Source: Nitrososphaerota archaeon
Lineage (GTDB): Archaea; Thermoproteota; Nitrososphaeria; Nitrososphaerales; UBA57
DNA length: 5,309 nucleotides
NCBI GenBank assembly: GCA_022572285.1
Contig: JACZWF010000111.1
Coordinates: 1 to 5,309 of the forward strand
Direction of reading: 5' to 3'
Made by a program: the position numbers and the translations under genes. Position 1 is the first letter of the stretch. Every line of letters begins with the position of its first letter. Of the stretch, positions 1-5,309 are shown piece by piece. The notes under the pieces are model-generated. The model was not told the origin of the DNA. It saw nothing but the letters and a program-made list of their open reading frames with translations, and did not search any database.

Positions 1-309
1 CGAATCGGACCGGGTGATTATGTAGAGTTCCTGAATAATGATAAGATCTGCTACTTGTGGCTTAAGGGTAGATACTTTGGGAACATTCCGGTTATGATAG
101 ACGCGAAGCTCCACGTTATCGACGCATTCGATAGTGCTGGCGTCATGATAGACGCCATTCGGGCGACAAAGCTCGCTCTCGACAGGGGGGTCAGTGGGCC
201 TCTCATTAGCGCTTCAGCTTATTGCTTCAAACATCCTCCAGTACAAATGCCTTACGAAGAGGCGAAGGCAGAATTCCTAGCCTTCACTGAAGGCAAGAGG
301 GAAAGATAG
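1..309 (+). CDS. ino1: Myo-inositol-1-phosphate synthase, C-terminal part (5' end outside window)
   Basis: The reading frame is open from base 1 and ends at TAG 307-309, giving the last 102 residues of a protein that normally has about 360-390 in archaea. The enzyme is an NAD-dependent cytosolic isomerase that turns glucose 6-phosphate into 1L-myo-inositol 1-phosphate, the precursor of inositol phospholipids and, in some archaea, inositol-based solutes. Visible family motifs in this fragment are IGPGDYVEFL near residue 2, the GRYFGNIPV strand near 23, DSAGVMIDAIRATKLALDRG at 44-63, GPLISASAY at 66-74 and the terminal FKHPP at 76-80. By memory-based alignment the Lys of FKHPP matches the C-terminal active-site lysine of this family (inference). 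The common DSPNSAG segment reads DAFDSAG here. The product of the gene is clear. Its start, promoter and NAD-binding part lie to the left of the window. It converges with the secreted-protein gene with no spacer. Confidence 0.93.
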   Translation, partial: RIGPGDYVEFLNNDKICYLWLKGRYFGNIPVMIDAKLHVIDAFDSAGVMIDAIRATKLALDRGVSGPLISASAYCFKHPPVQMPYEEAKAEFLAFTEGKRER

Positions 310-2991
310 TTAGGGCGTTATTCGTGGAGGGGAAGGTTCGTCCTTCGATTTCTGTCTAACACCCCTCCTCGCTAGTAACAATGTAGCGACAATAACAATG
401 GCTGCTAAGGCCAGGGTGGGAGCAAATCTTGTAATTAGGTCCTCCTCAACAAATAAATTAAAGGGTTGAACAGGGACTTCTAATATCTGGCCTAGGAAGA
501 CATGTGATATCTGAGGACTGTAGATGAGATCCTTTCCAGGTATTGGTCCAGAAACCGTCGCCCTCAAAGTGACTGTCTGGCCCGGAGCCAGTTCGGGAAA
601 CTCTTCGGACAGACTTCCTGAGATGATTCTGAGGTTAGCTATCTCATCGCCCCTAACAATTATAGATCTGAGAGTAAGTTCAGATGGATTACTTATCTCC
701 ACAATTAGTTCAAATGGTATGTTTTCGACCGACCGACCTGACTCACTTCTAATCTCAATGGACGGGGAGTCGACTACTTGGAAGAGTAGCGCATTCGACG
801 TTATTGTATGAAGTTTCCCACCCATAACAAATTCTGCCCTAGCCTCAGAGAGTGAGACATTGGTTTCCCTGAAACTGCGGAGCAGATAGCTAAACTCCAG
901 CGTGCCACCTGGTGCGAGTTCCGATCGTCTCAATCTGTCAGCCACGGCATTGACTAGGAATGCAGAGTCAAGCCCTAAAATATTGACATCGTATAATGTC
1001 TCCCTACCACGATTCTCGAGAGAAAGGTTTACTGTGAAGTTGTATGTCAAAAGTGCTAGGTTAGTGTTTATGCCTTTCGCGATGGAGACAGAAAGAGGTT
1101 CGACAATCGAATTAGAAATAACCTCGAAAGGTTTCTCGTTTAGTGTGTACCTTGCCAGGGATGGCGGAGCGACAAGATTTCGACCCTCTTCGAGGGTCGA
1201 CCTATAGCTGAGTACCGTGGAATTTCCTGGACCAAGAGTAGGGACTATAGCGGTTAGTCCATCAGGACCTTCCGTAAGGTTTCCACCCAGGTATTTACTC
1301 CCAGGAGAAAGCTGATCAATTACAAGGATGTCCAGTATTTCATGTTCACCATCATTGCTCAATAGAAGCGTTATCTCAACTGAGGTGCCGTTCTGAGTGG
1401 CTCCCTTCTTGATGGTGAAATCGGGAATATCTGGCCTGGAATAGTTGTCAATAATCGTCAGGACGTTGGAGCTAATAGATGAAACTTCTCCGAGTTCTTC
1501 CCAATCAACTCTCCATGTGTATTTGTTTTGCATTATTCTTAGATTGGTAGATGTAATGTTGGTAGAGATTTCTATCGTCCTGAGAGGATTCGGAACAAGA
1601 GCCGGTATGGTCTGGATCATTTCATCATTTAGAAAAATGTCTAGGGAAAAGGCAGTTCTACCTCCGACATTCTTCAGGGTAAGAGTAGTATTCATTGTCC
1701 CTCCAATGGGGATGAAAGATTCGTCACTCGAAGCTACTGCTAAGATCGAGGGTTTTAGATCGTTTAGTACGATTATGATACCGTTCGAAACTGCGGAGGA
1801 TGAGAAGGTATCATTACCAATGCTAAAAGAGTAAGAGAAGGTATTCTCTTCCTGGGTAGGAGAAATCGCAACCGAGTCGTTGGACGTGACCTCAAAAACC
1901 TTCACTAGAGTTACAGACTCTCCAGGTGCAAGAGAGGTTACGTTATCATCTCCACTAGATTCCACCAAGTTAAGGTGCGTAGTCCACCAGGTCTCCTCGA
2001 AGATAATCTCATCAATCGTTATGCCGCCTAGAGGGGCACGGTTTTCGAATTCTAGTCTAGCCTCGATAGTCTGATTGATAGACGCTACCCCTCTGTCGAC
2101 GTCCCGTGTAACGGATAGCACAGGAGGGGAGAATATTAGCGAAAAGAGGGTGGAATTGAGTTGATTCCCTGGATTGATCTCTATAAGTCTTGAACTCTGA
2201 ATTTTATCAGGATTATAACTAATAGAAGCATTAGGTATCTGTCGCAAGAAACTACCATAGGTAGTGATTTGGATCGTAGAGTTCACTGATTTAGATGATG
2301 CATTGAAACTGATTGCAGTGGGAAAAACGGCAGCAAGATCAAACGATCTCAGAGAGATAGGATCAAAAGACAATCCAAAAAGGGTCACTGAGTAGTCGAA
2401 TCCATTACCTCGATCTATCCCTATGAGTCTAAAGACTGGGAACGAATTAGAAATGAAGGCATCTCTGATGAGGAATCGATCAAATCCATCTAAATCCTCA
2501 GTGAATATCTCCCATAGTGACTCGACGACGATCCTATTGAAATCGACAAAGGAATGGAACAAGAAGACCGGGTCGTTAGCAGAGTATAGAATGAAGCCAA
2601 CCTTAAAAGCCAAATTCATTTCATTAGCAAATCTTACGGCGGAGTCCAAAGATTCGGCTTCGACCTCAAGAAAAATACCATTGTCGGGGAGAAAAGTTGG
2701 GAGTATGTTGTATCCATTGGACTTGAAGAATTCCGCTTCTGGTGTAAAGCCCGATTGCCTAGCAGTTATGAATGAAAAGCGATCAACACCTGAAATCACC
2801 TCTGCATTACTAATAGAAACAGACGAGCTTACATTTACACCATTCAGCCGGATCTCCCATAATGCAGTCCTCCCGACCAGAGTAATAGAAATGTGTTCTT
2901 CGAATTCCTGTTGTGCATGAACTGGATTGGCGACCCATAAGTTCGGAATAAGCAGGAGCGCTAATAATAACGCCCAGATTGTCCTCTTCAA
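310..2991 (-). CDS. Exported, C-terminally membrane-anchored protein with tandem Ig-like (CARDB/DUF11-like) modules
   Basis: This 893-residue protein is not one I recognise by name. Residues 1-26 form a signal peptide: Lys-Arg, a Leu-rich core, and a V-H-A cleavage motif before QQ. Residues 29 to about 290 are a region I cannot assign. From about 292 to 850 there are roughly five beta-rich modules of 105-120 residues, each opening with a strand like 'LSVSIAKG' or 'PSIEIRSE'. Four contain L-(A/G)-P-G followed by a hydroxyl-rich strand (near 354, 586, 692 and 801), typical of CARDB/DUF11 extracellular modules. A transmembrane helix spans about 856-875, followed by RR and a basic 18-residue tail, so the bulk should face outside. 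There are 18 N-X-S/T sequons and no cysteine. The start is TTG at 2991: the frame is closed by TGA at 2998-3000, and the next Met is near residue 125, which would discard the signal peptide. A cell-surface structural or adhesive role is inference. S-layer-associated protein is an alternative. Confidence 0.87.
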   Translation of the reverse strand: MKRTIWALLLALLLIPNLWVANPVHAQQEFEEHISITLVGRTALWEIRLNGVNVSSSVSISNAEVISGVDRFSFITARQSGFTPEAEFFKSNGYNILPTFLPDNGIFLEVEAESLDSAVRFANEMNLAFKVGFILYSANDPVFLFHSFVDFNRIVVESLWEIFTEDLDGFDRFLIRDAFISNSFPVFRLIGIDRGNGFDYSVTLFGLSFDPISLRSFDLAAVFPTAISFNASSKSVNSTIQITTYGSFLRQIPNASISYNPDKIQSSRLIEINPGNQLNSTLFSLIFSPPVLSVTRDVDRGVASINQTIEARLEFENRAPLGGITIDEIIFEETWWTTHLNLVESSGDDNVTSLAPGESVTLVKVFEVTSNDSVAISPTQEENTFSYSFSIGNDTFSSSAVSNGIIIVLNDLKPSILAVASSDESFIPIGGTMNTTLTLKNVGGRTAFSLDIFLNDEMIQTIPALVPNPLRTIEISTNITSTNLRIMQNKYTWRVDWEELGEVSSISSNVLTIIDNYSRPDIPDFTIKKGATQNGTSVEITLLLSNDGEHEILDILVIDQLSPGSKYLGGNLTEGPDGLTAIVPTLGPGNSTVLSYRSTLEEGRNLVAPPSLARYTLNEKPFEVISNSIVEPLSVSIAKGINTNLALLTYNFTVNLSLENRGRETLYDVNILGLDSAFLVNAVADRLRRSELAPGGTLEFSYLLRSFRETNVSLSEARAEFVMGGKLHTITSNALLFQVVDSPSIEIRSESGRSVENIPFELIVEISNPSELTLRSIIVRGDEIANLRIISGSLSEEFPELAPGQTVTLRATVSGPIPGKDLIYSPQISHVFLGQILEVPVQPFNLFVEEDLITRFAPTLALAAIVIVATLLLARRGVRQKSKDEPSPPRITP
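1180..1200. repeat. Perfect 9-bp stem, 3-nt loop hairpin inside the secreted-protein gene
   Basis: The arms TCGACCCTC (1180-1188) and GAGGGTCGA (1192-1200) are exact inverse complements around a 3-nt loop. In the mRNA (- strand) the loop is GAA closed by a C-G pair, a GNA-type triloop expected to be stable. It encodes residues S598 to R604 of the surface protein, in module three. No U-tract follows, so it does not resemble an intrinsic terminator. Function is unknown, and it may be an accident of codon choice. Confidence 0.6.
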
Positions 2992-3003
2992 ACCCAGTCA
3001 GTC

Positions 3004-3057
3004 CGCGTTAGCAGAGTGCTATAAATCTATTCGTCAATCTGGACTAGAGCTAACGCG
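3004..3057. repeat. 9-bp inverted repeat flanking the promoter between radA and the secreted-protein gene
   Basis: CGCGTTAGC at 3004-3012 and GCTAACGCG at 3049-3057 are exact inverse complements separated by 36 bp. The right arm covers the radA stop codon (CTA 3050-3052 on +). The left arm lies 12-20 nt upstream of the TTG start of the secreted protein. A TATA-like element sits between the arms. It could be a paired operator for a dimeric regulator, or the stem of a hairpin in radA read-through RNA. A repeat of this length at this spacing could also occur about once by chance in a window this size. Confidence 0.4.
3019..3026 (-). promoter_or_regulatory. TATA-like box of the secreted-protein gene
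   Basis: On the - strand the 58-bp gap after radA reads ATTTATAG, centred about 31 nt before the TTG start. Archaeal transcription normally begins about 25-27 nt after the box centre, which would give a leader of only about 5-6 nt. No Shine-Dalgarno sequence is visible before the TTG. This suggests that the gene can be transcribed separately from radA, although read-through from radA is also possible. No U-tract follows the radA stop codon in the gap. Confidence 0.45.
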
Positions 3058-4048
3058 ATATCTGCTTACCTTTCATGGGATCTGAAGGACCGTCATCGAC
3101 TCCTTTCTCATTGAGAATAAAGACCGCCTCATGCTCCGGATGGTATGGGCTGTCAACCATTCGGGCTATTCTATTCTTACCTGCTTTCCTCAGGTAGATC
3201 CTATATGTACTAGTATGGGCGACAACATGACCTCCCACAGGTTTGGACGGGTCACCAAAGAATACATCGGGGGTGGATAGAACCTGATTCGTTAGAACGA
3301 TAGCAACATTTCTGGTTTCAGCGGTGCGGGTCAGTAGATGCATGAATCGATTAAGTTTCTGTTGTCTTTCTGCAAGCGTCCCTCGACCGAGGTACTCTGC
3401 ACGATAATGAGCGACAGCTGAATCTATTATTATTAATCTAGCGCCGGTTTTATCGAGTATTGATCCCATTTCTCCCATAATAAGCTCTTGATGGGCGCTA
3501 TTGTAGGCTTTTGCGACGGTTATTCGACTTAATATTTCATCTGCATCCTTATTCCTTGCTCGGGCTATGTCATAGATCCTTTCGGGTCTGAAAGTGTTCT
3601 CCGTATCTAAATAGATAGCTCCTCCATCGAGGCCTCCGTCCTCAGGAGGAGCCTGGACCATTATGCATAATGTGTGACAGATTTGGGTCTTACCCGAGCC
3701 GAATTCTCCATAGAACTCCGTGACGGCTTGGGTTTCGATCCCTCCCATTAGTAAATCATCTAGACTGCTTGTTCCAGTTGTGACCCGACCAATTTTCCTC
3801 CTGCGTTCGAGAATCTCGGTCGCGGGGACAAAATCCCGCTCCATCATCCCTAGCTCGACCAGTTTCACTCGTGCCTTGTTGCAAAGCTCTATAGCTCGAG
3901 CCATATCGAAACCGATGCCATCGGCGACGTCGCTGGGGCCGCGTATTGCCAAGTCTAGAATCGTATTAATTCCGACATCCGTCAATTTCTGCTTGGTCGT
4001 GGGGCCAACTCCTTCTAGGGAATCAACCTCCATCTCCTTTCCACCCAT
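3050..4048 (-). CDS. radA: DNA repair and recombination protein RadA
   Basis: RadA is the archaeal RecA/Rad51-family recombinase. It forms an ATP-dependent filament on single-stranded DNA and carries out strand exchange in homologous recombination. At 332 residues it has the usual length and appears complete, with no intein. An N-terminal helix-hairpin-helix domain (about 8-65, with GVGPTTKQKL at 13-22) separates it from the shorter paralogue RadB. The FxxA polymerisation motif is F73-V-P-A76. The ATPase core has Walker A GEFGSGKT at 114-121 and Walker B LIIIDS at 205-210. Other landmarks are DTENTFRPERI near 148, RAEYLGRGTLAERQQKLN at 216-233 and the L2-region FFGDPSKPVGGHV at 263-275. ATG 4048 is the first start after an in-frame TAA (4076-4078), and it lies 27 nt from a TATA-like box. 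An alternative Met at residue 6 would still keep the domain. The gene is divergent from the small + gene. Confidence 0.98.
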   Translation of the reverse strand: MGGKEMEVDSLEGVGPTTKQKLTDVGINTILDLAIRGPSDVADGIGFDMARAIELCNKARVKLVELGMMERDFVPATEILERRRKIGRVTTGTSSLDDLLMGGIETQAVTEFYGEFGSGKTQICHTLCIMVQAPPEDGGLDGGAIYLDTENTFRPERIYDIARARNKDADEILSRITVAKAYNSAHQELIMGEMGSILDKTGARLIIIDSAVAHYRAEYLGRGTLAERQQKLNRFMHLLTRTAETRNVAIVLTNQVLSTPDVFFGDPSKPVGGHVVAHTSTYRIYLRKAGKNRIARMVDSPYHPEHEAVFILNEKGVDDGPSDPMKGKQISR

Positions 4049-4071
4049 GGACGAAGAGAAAGCGATGGCTA

Positions 4072-4079
4072 GATATTAA
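4072..4079 (-). promoter_or_regulatory. TATA-like box of radA
   Basis: The - strand reads TTAATATC, centred about 27 nt upstream of the radA ATG. That is the spacing expected if transcription starts at or within a base or two of the start codon. There is no purine-rich ribosome binding site directly before the ATG (the preceding bases are CTTCGTCC), which also suggests a leaderless transcript. The assignment rests on position and AT content only. Confidence 0.5.
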
Positions 4080-4199
4080 GTTACCAGAGTAAAAATGTCT
4101 GGGAGCTCTAACCGAAAGGAGAGGAGTGACGTCTAGTTCGTAATTATGTTACGCACAAAACCTCATCTACCCATAGGTACATGAAACCATGGATACATA

Positions 4200-4427
4200 A
4201 TGGTCTCAGATGGGAATTCAAGAGGAAAGAAGAACGGAATCCCCAAGCGACATTGGGAGGCGGATGTAAGAGGTCTCTATAAGAGCAGCGAAAAGATAGG
4301 TGACCTTCTGGAGCGTGAGCGTAATCTGAATAGTGAAGTAGAATCACTTCTTACAGCTAGATTAGATGCTTTAAGCAGAATGAAGACTGAGCTCAGGGAA
4401 GGCAGCTCGTATCTAGCCAAACAATAA
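4200..4427 (+). CDS. Small charged protein, probable coiled coil; function unknown
   Basis: This is a 75-residue protein with no family that I recognise. It begins with a short basic, Gly/Lys-rich stretch (about 1-17, including RGKKNG) and continues as one long predicted amphipathic helix from about 18 to 67. Hydrophobic positions recur at roughly 3-4 residue intervals (for example L26, I33, L36-L37, L43, V47, L50), with many Glu, Arg and Lys between them. No signal peptide, membrane segment or cysteine is present. ATG 4200 is the only start after the in-frame TGA at 4182-4184. No Shine-Dalgarno sequence is seen. An AT-rich TAATTATG at 4141-4148 could be its promoter box, giving a leader of about 30 nt. 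The frame occupies an otherwise empty gap between radA and fixX, and its composition looks protein-like. A chance ORF is still possible at this length. A nucleic-acid or protein scaffold role would be a guess. Confidence 0.62.
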   Translation: MVSDGNSRGKKNGIPKRHWEADVRGLYKSSEKIGDLLERERNLNSEVESLLTARLDALSRMKTELREGSSYLAKQ

Positions 4428-4432
4428 TCCAG

Positions 4433-4437
4433 AAAAA
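4433..4437 (-). terminator. Candidate T-tract terminator for fixX
   Basis: On the - strand, 9 bases after the fixX stop codon, there is a run of five T (AAAAA on +). Short T-runs are the main intrinsic termination signal in archaea, and no stem-loop is required. It lies in the 19-bp gap shared with the convergent small gene, whose own transcript shows no equivalent T-tract immediately after its stop. Confidence 0.35.
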
Positions 4438-4446
4438 TAGATGTCT

Positions 4447-4758
4447 CTAGCCGAACCTAAAGACCACCCCTTTCCCACCTCGCGGGTAGTCCCATGTGAT
4501 TGCTCCTTTGCCTATCATATCACAGACTATTGTACACATTCCAAGCTCTAGGCATCCATCAGTATTGTAAATTAACTCATCACCTTCCAGATTATACACC
4601 CTAGATGGGCAGACATAGAGACATGGCTTTTTCTCGCACCCTCGACATATCTCCGTTTTCACGGTGATGAATGGCTGATCATCCGGTTCAAAGGTGAGCG
4701 AGCTTAGTTTGTCTTCGAGTGAAAGGTCCGCTTTGGTAATCTGGGGGGTTTCTGCCAT
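4447..4758 (-). CDS. fixX: FixX-type ferredoxin-like protein of an ETF:quinone oxidoreductase system
   Basis: This is a 103-residue soluble iron-sulfur protein. FixX proteins work with FixC-type ETF:quinone oxidoreductase, carrying electrons from electron-transfer flavoprotein (FixAB) towards quinone, often for fatty or amino acid oxidation. The family signature is the C-terminal WDYPRGGKGVVFRFG at 89-103, which matches the end of bacterial FixX very closely. Cysteines form C38-x2-C41-x4-C46-x3-C50-P and C69-x2-L72-x2-C75-x3-C79. By ferredoxin logic C38, C41, C46 and C79 make one complete [4Fe-4S] site. C50, C69 and C75 make a second site that lacks its fourth Cys because codon 72 is CTT (Leu). 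Residues 1-30 are a polar N-terminal extension. No fixA, fixB or fixC gene is in the window. The gene is divergent from cdc48 and convergent with the small gene. Confidence 0.93.
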   Translation of the reverse strand: MAETPQITKADLSLEDKLSSLTFEPDDQPFITVKTEICRGCEKKPCLYVCPSRVYNLEGDELIYNTDGCLELGMCTIVCDMIGKGAITWDYPRGGKGVVFRFG

Positions 4759-4782
4759 AGTCAGGTTCAGGAGCTGTAACGG

Positions 4783-4789
4783 TATTAAT
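4783..4789 (-). promoter_or_regulatory. TATA-like box of fixX
   Basis: The - strand reads ATTAATA, centred 28 nt upstream of the fixX ATG, the position expected for a leaderless or near-leaderless archaeal gene. The bases just before the ATG (CCTGAACCTGACT) contain no Shine-Dalgarno sequence. The box lies in the 93-bp divergent region shared with cdc48. Confidence 0.5.
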
Positions 4790-4822
4790 GCTTAAGATGA
4801 TAAATTCGCAAGCTTTTTCTTC

Positions 4823-4830
4823 ATATAGTA
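4823..4830 (+). promoter_or_regulatory. TATA-like box of the cdc48 gene
   Basis: ATATAGTA is centred about 26 nt before the ATG at 4852, again fitting a leaderless transcript. No ribosome binding site is seen (ACAAATCAG precedes the ATG). A second AT-rich stretch, GATAAATT near 4799-4806, could instead give a leader of about 20-25 nt, so the exact box is uncertain. Confidence 0.42.
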
Positions 4831-4851
4831 AGATAAGCAATACAAATCAGA

Positions 4852-5309
4852 ATGACCAAGCGGGGGAAGACTAATACTATTAACCTTAAGGTAGGGGAGG
4901 CCAGACAGAAAGATGTCGGCAAAGGACGAGCACGGGTAGACGCGAATGCCATGGAAGCACTTGGCATCTCCGCCGGCGAGATAATAGAAATCACTGGAAA
5001 GAAGTCGACCGTCGCTGCAGCCTGGCCAACCGATCTCGATGACCAATGGTCTGGGACAATTAGAATAGACGGCCAAACCAGGAAAAATGCTGGTGTGTCG
5101 ATGAACGATCTTGTTTCAGTGAAAGTCGCCGGGGCAAAACCCGCTAGGACGATATCCCTAATCCCGATTGGCACGAAACTCGAGGTAGACCCTGACTTTT
5201 CTGAGTTTGTAAAGAATCGATTGAAAGGCTTTTCGCTGACGGAGGGTGATGGAGTTTCCGCCAAGCAGGACGGCCCTTTCGGCGTCCACCTTCAGGCGGC
5301 CGTAGAGTG
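4852..5309 (+). CDS. cdc48: Cdc48/VAT (p97-like) AAA ATPase, N-terminal part (3' end outside window)
   Basis: The frame opens at ATG 4852, 15 nt after an in-frame TAA (4834-4836), and runs off the right edge after 152 complete codons. The protein family has about 720-770 residues: an N-domain followed by two AAA ATPase rings forming a hexamer that unfolds and extracts proteins, often feeding the proteasome. Only the N-domain is visible. Residues about 9-95 match the double-psi barrel (Cdc48_N), with LKVGEARQKDVGKGRARVD at 12-30, EALGISAGEIIEITGKK at 35-51, AAAWP at 55-59 and IRIDGQTRKNAGVS at 70-83. From about 112 the EVDPDFSEFVKNRLKGF segment begins the second, four-stranded N-subdomain (Cdc48_2). 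The Walker motifs should appear beyond the window. The N-domain match makes a proteasomal ATPase or a Lon-type protease unlikely. Two-ring architecture is inferred from the family and is not seen here. Confidence 0.95.
   Translation, partial: MTKRGKTNTINLKVGEARQKDVGKGRARVDANAMEALGISAGEIIEITGKKSTVAAAWPTDLDDQWSGTIRIDGQTRKNAGVSMNDLVSVKVAGAKPARTISLIPIGTKLEVDPDFSEFVKNRLKGFSLTEGDGVSAKQDGPFGVHLQAAVE

Noticed and set aside
524..2074. Four further open frames on + (524-811, 902-1207, 1445-1834, 1880-2074)
   Set aside because: All are antisense shadows of the 893-residue gene, with low-complexity Ser/Arg-rich translations and no domain features.
2423..2920. 165-codon open frame on + opposite the N-terminal part of the surface-protein gene
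   Set aside because: It is antisense to a frame with a signal peptide, tandem modules and a membrane anchor. Its translation resembles no protein and has no promoter or ribosome binding site.
3618..3652. 8-bp inverted repeat GCTCCTCC / GGAGGAGC in radA
   Set aside because: It arises from the Ala-Pro-Pro and Gly-Gly-Ala codons of the APPEDGGLDGGA segment, with a 19-nt loop. Protein composition explains it.
3720..4079. 119-codon open frame on + opposite radA
   Set aside because: radA in this region carries the helix-hairpin-helix and ATPase motifs. The antisense product looks random.
4121..4142. Purine-rich GGAGAGGAG followed by GTG at 4126-4128, resembling a ribosome binding site and start
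   Set aside because: The GTG overlaps the purine run, leaving no proper spacing, and its frame hits TAA after five codons.
4144..4347. 67-codon open frame on - overlapping the small + gene
   Set aside because: The translation is rich in His, Cys, Trp and Tyr with no pattern. The opposing + frame has a more protein-like amphipathic helix.
4792..5264. Two open frames on - (4792-5076 and 4821-5264) over the cdc48 start
   Set aside because: The + frame encodes an unmistakable Cdc48 N-domain, so these are its antisense shadows.
1..5309. CRISPR arrays, tRNA or rRNA genes, insertion sequences, att sites or defence systems
   Set aside because: No spaced direct repeats, cloverleaf-like segments, transposase motifs or terminal repeats were seen on either strand. 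Coding density leaves little room for them.

Overview
This is an archaeal chromosomal segment. The evidence is the combination of a RadA recombinase with an N-terminal helix-hairpin-helix domain, the N-domain of a Cdc48/VAT-type AAA ATPase, an archaeal-type myo-inositol-1-phosphate synthase, and a large secreted membrane-anchored protein rich in N-glycosylation sequons. AT-rich TATA-like boxes lie roughly 25-32 nt ahead of several start codons, with no clear Shine-Dalgarno sequences. From memory, the RadA, Cdc48 N-domain and FixX sequences look most like Thaumarchaeota/TACK proteins. That placement is an impression from reading, not a search result, so I would commit only to Archaea.

Layout from left to right: (1) the 3' end of an inositol-1-phosphate synthase gene on + (1-309); (2) tail to tail with it, with no base between the stop codons, a 893-residue exported, C-terminally anchored protein on - (310-2991) built of an unrecognised N-terminal region and about five Ig-like/CARDB-like modules; (3) a 58-bp gap holding a TATA-like box enclosed by a 9-bp inverted repeat; (4) radA on - (3050-4048); (5) a 151-bp divergent promoter region; (6) a small, highly charged, probably coiled-coil protein on + (4200-4427); (7) convergent with it, an orphan FixX-type ferredoxin on - (4447-4758); (8) a 93-bp divergent promoter region; (9) the start of a Cdc48/VAT AAA ATPase on + (4852 to beyond the window end).

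The genes do not form one pathway. They cover phospholipid head-group synthesis, cell surface, homologous recombination, electron transfer and protein unfolding, which is an ordinary housekeeping neighbourhood. There are no tRNA or rRNA genes, CRISPR arrays, insertion sequences or signs of recent transfer. I did not find a convincing new biological system. The points most worth a second look are a FixX protein whose normally conserved cluster motif has Leu in place of one Cys, the cysteine-free glycoprotein candidate with uneven sequon distribution, the uncharacterised small coiled-coil gene, and two DNA inverted repeats.
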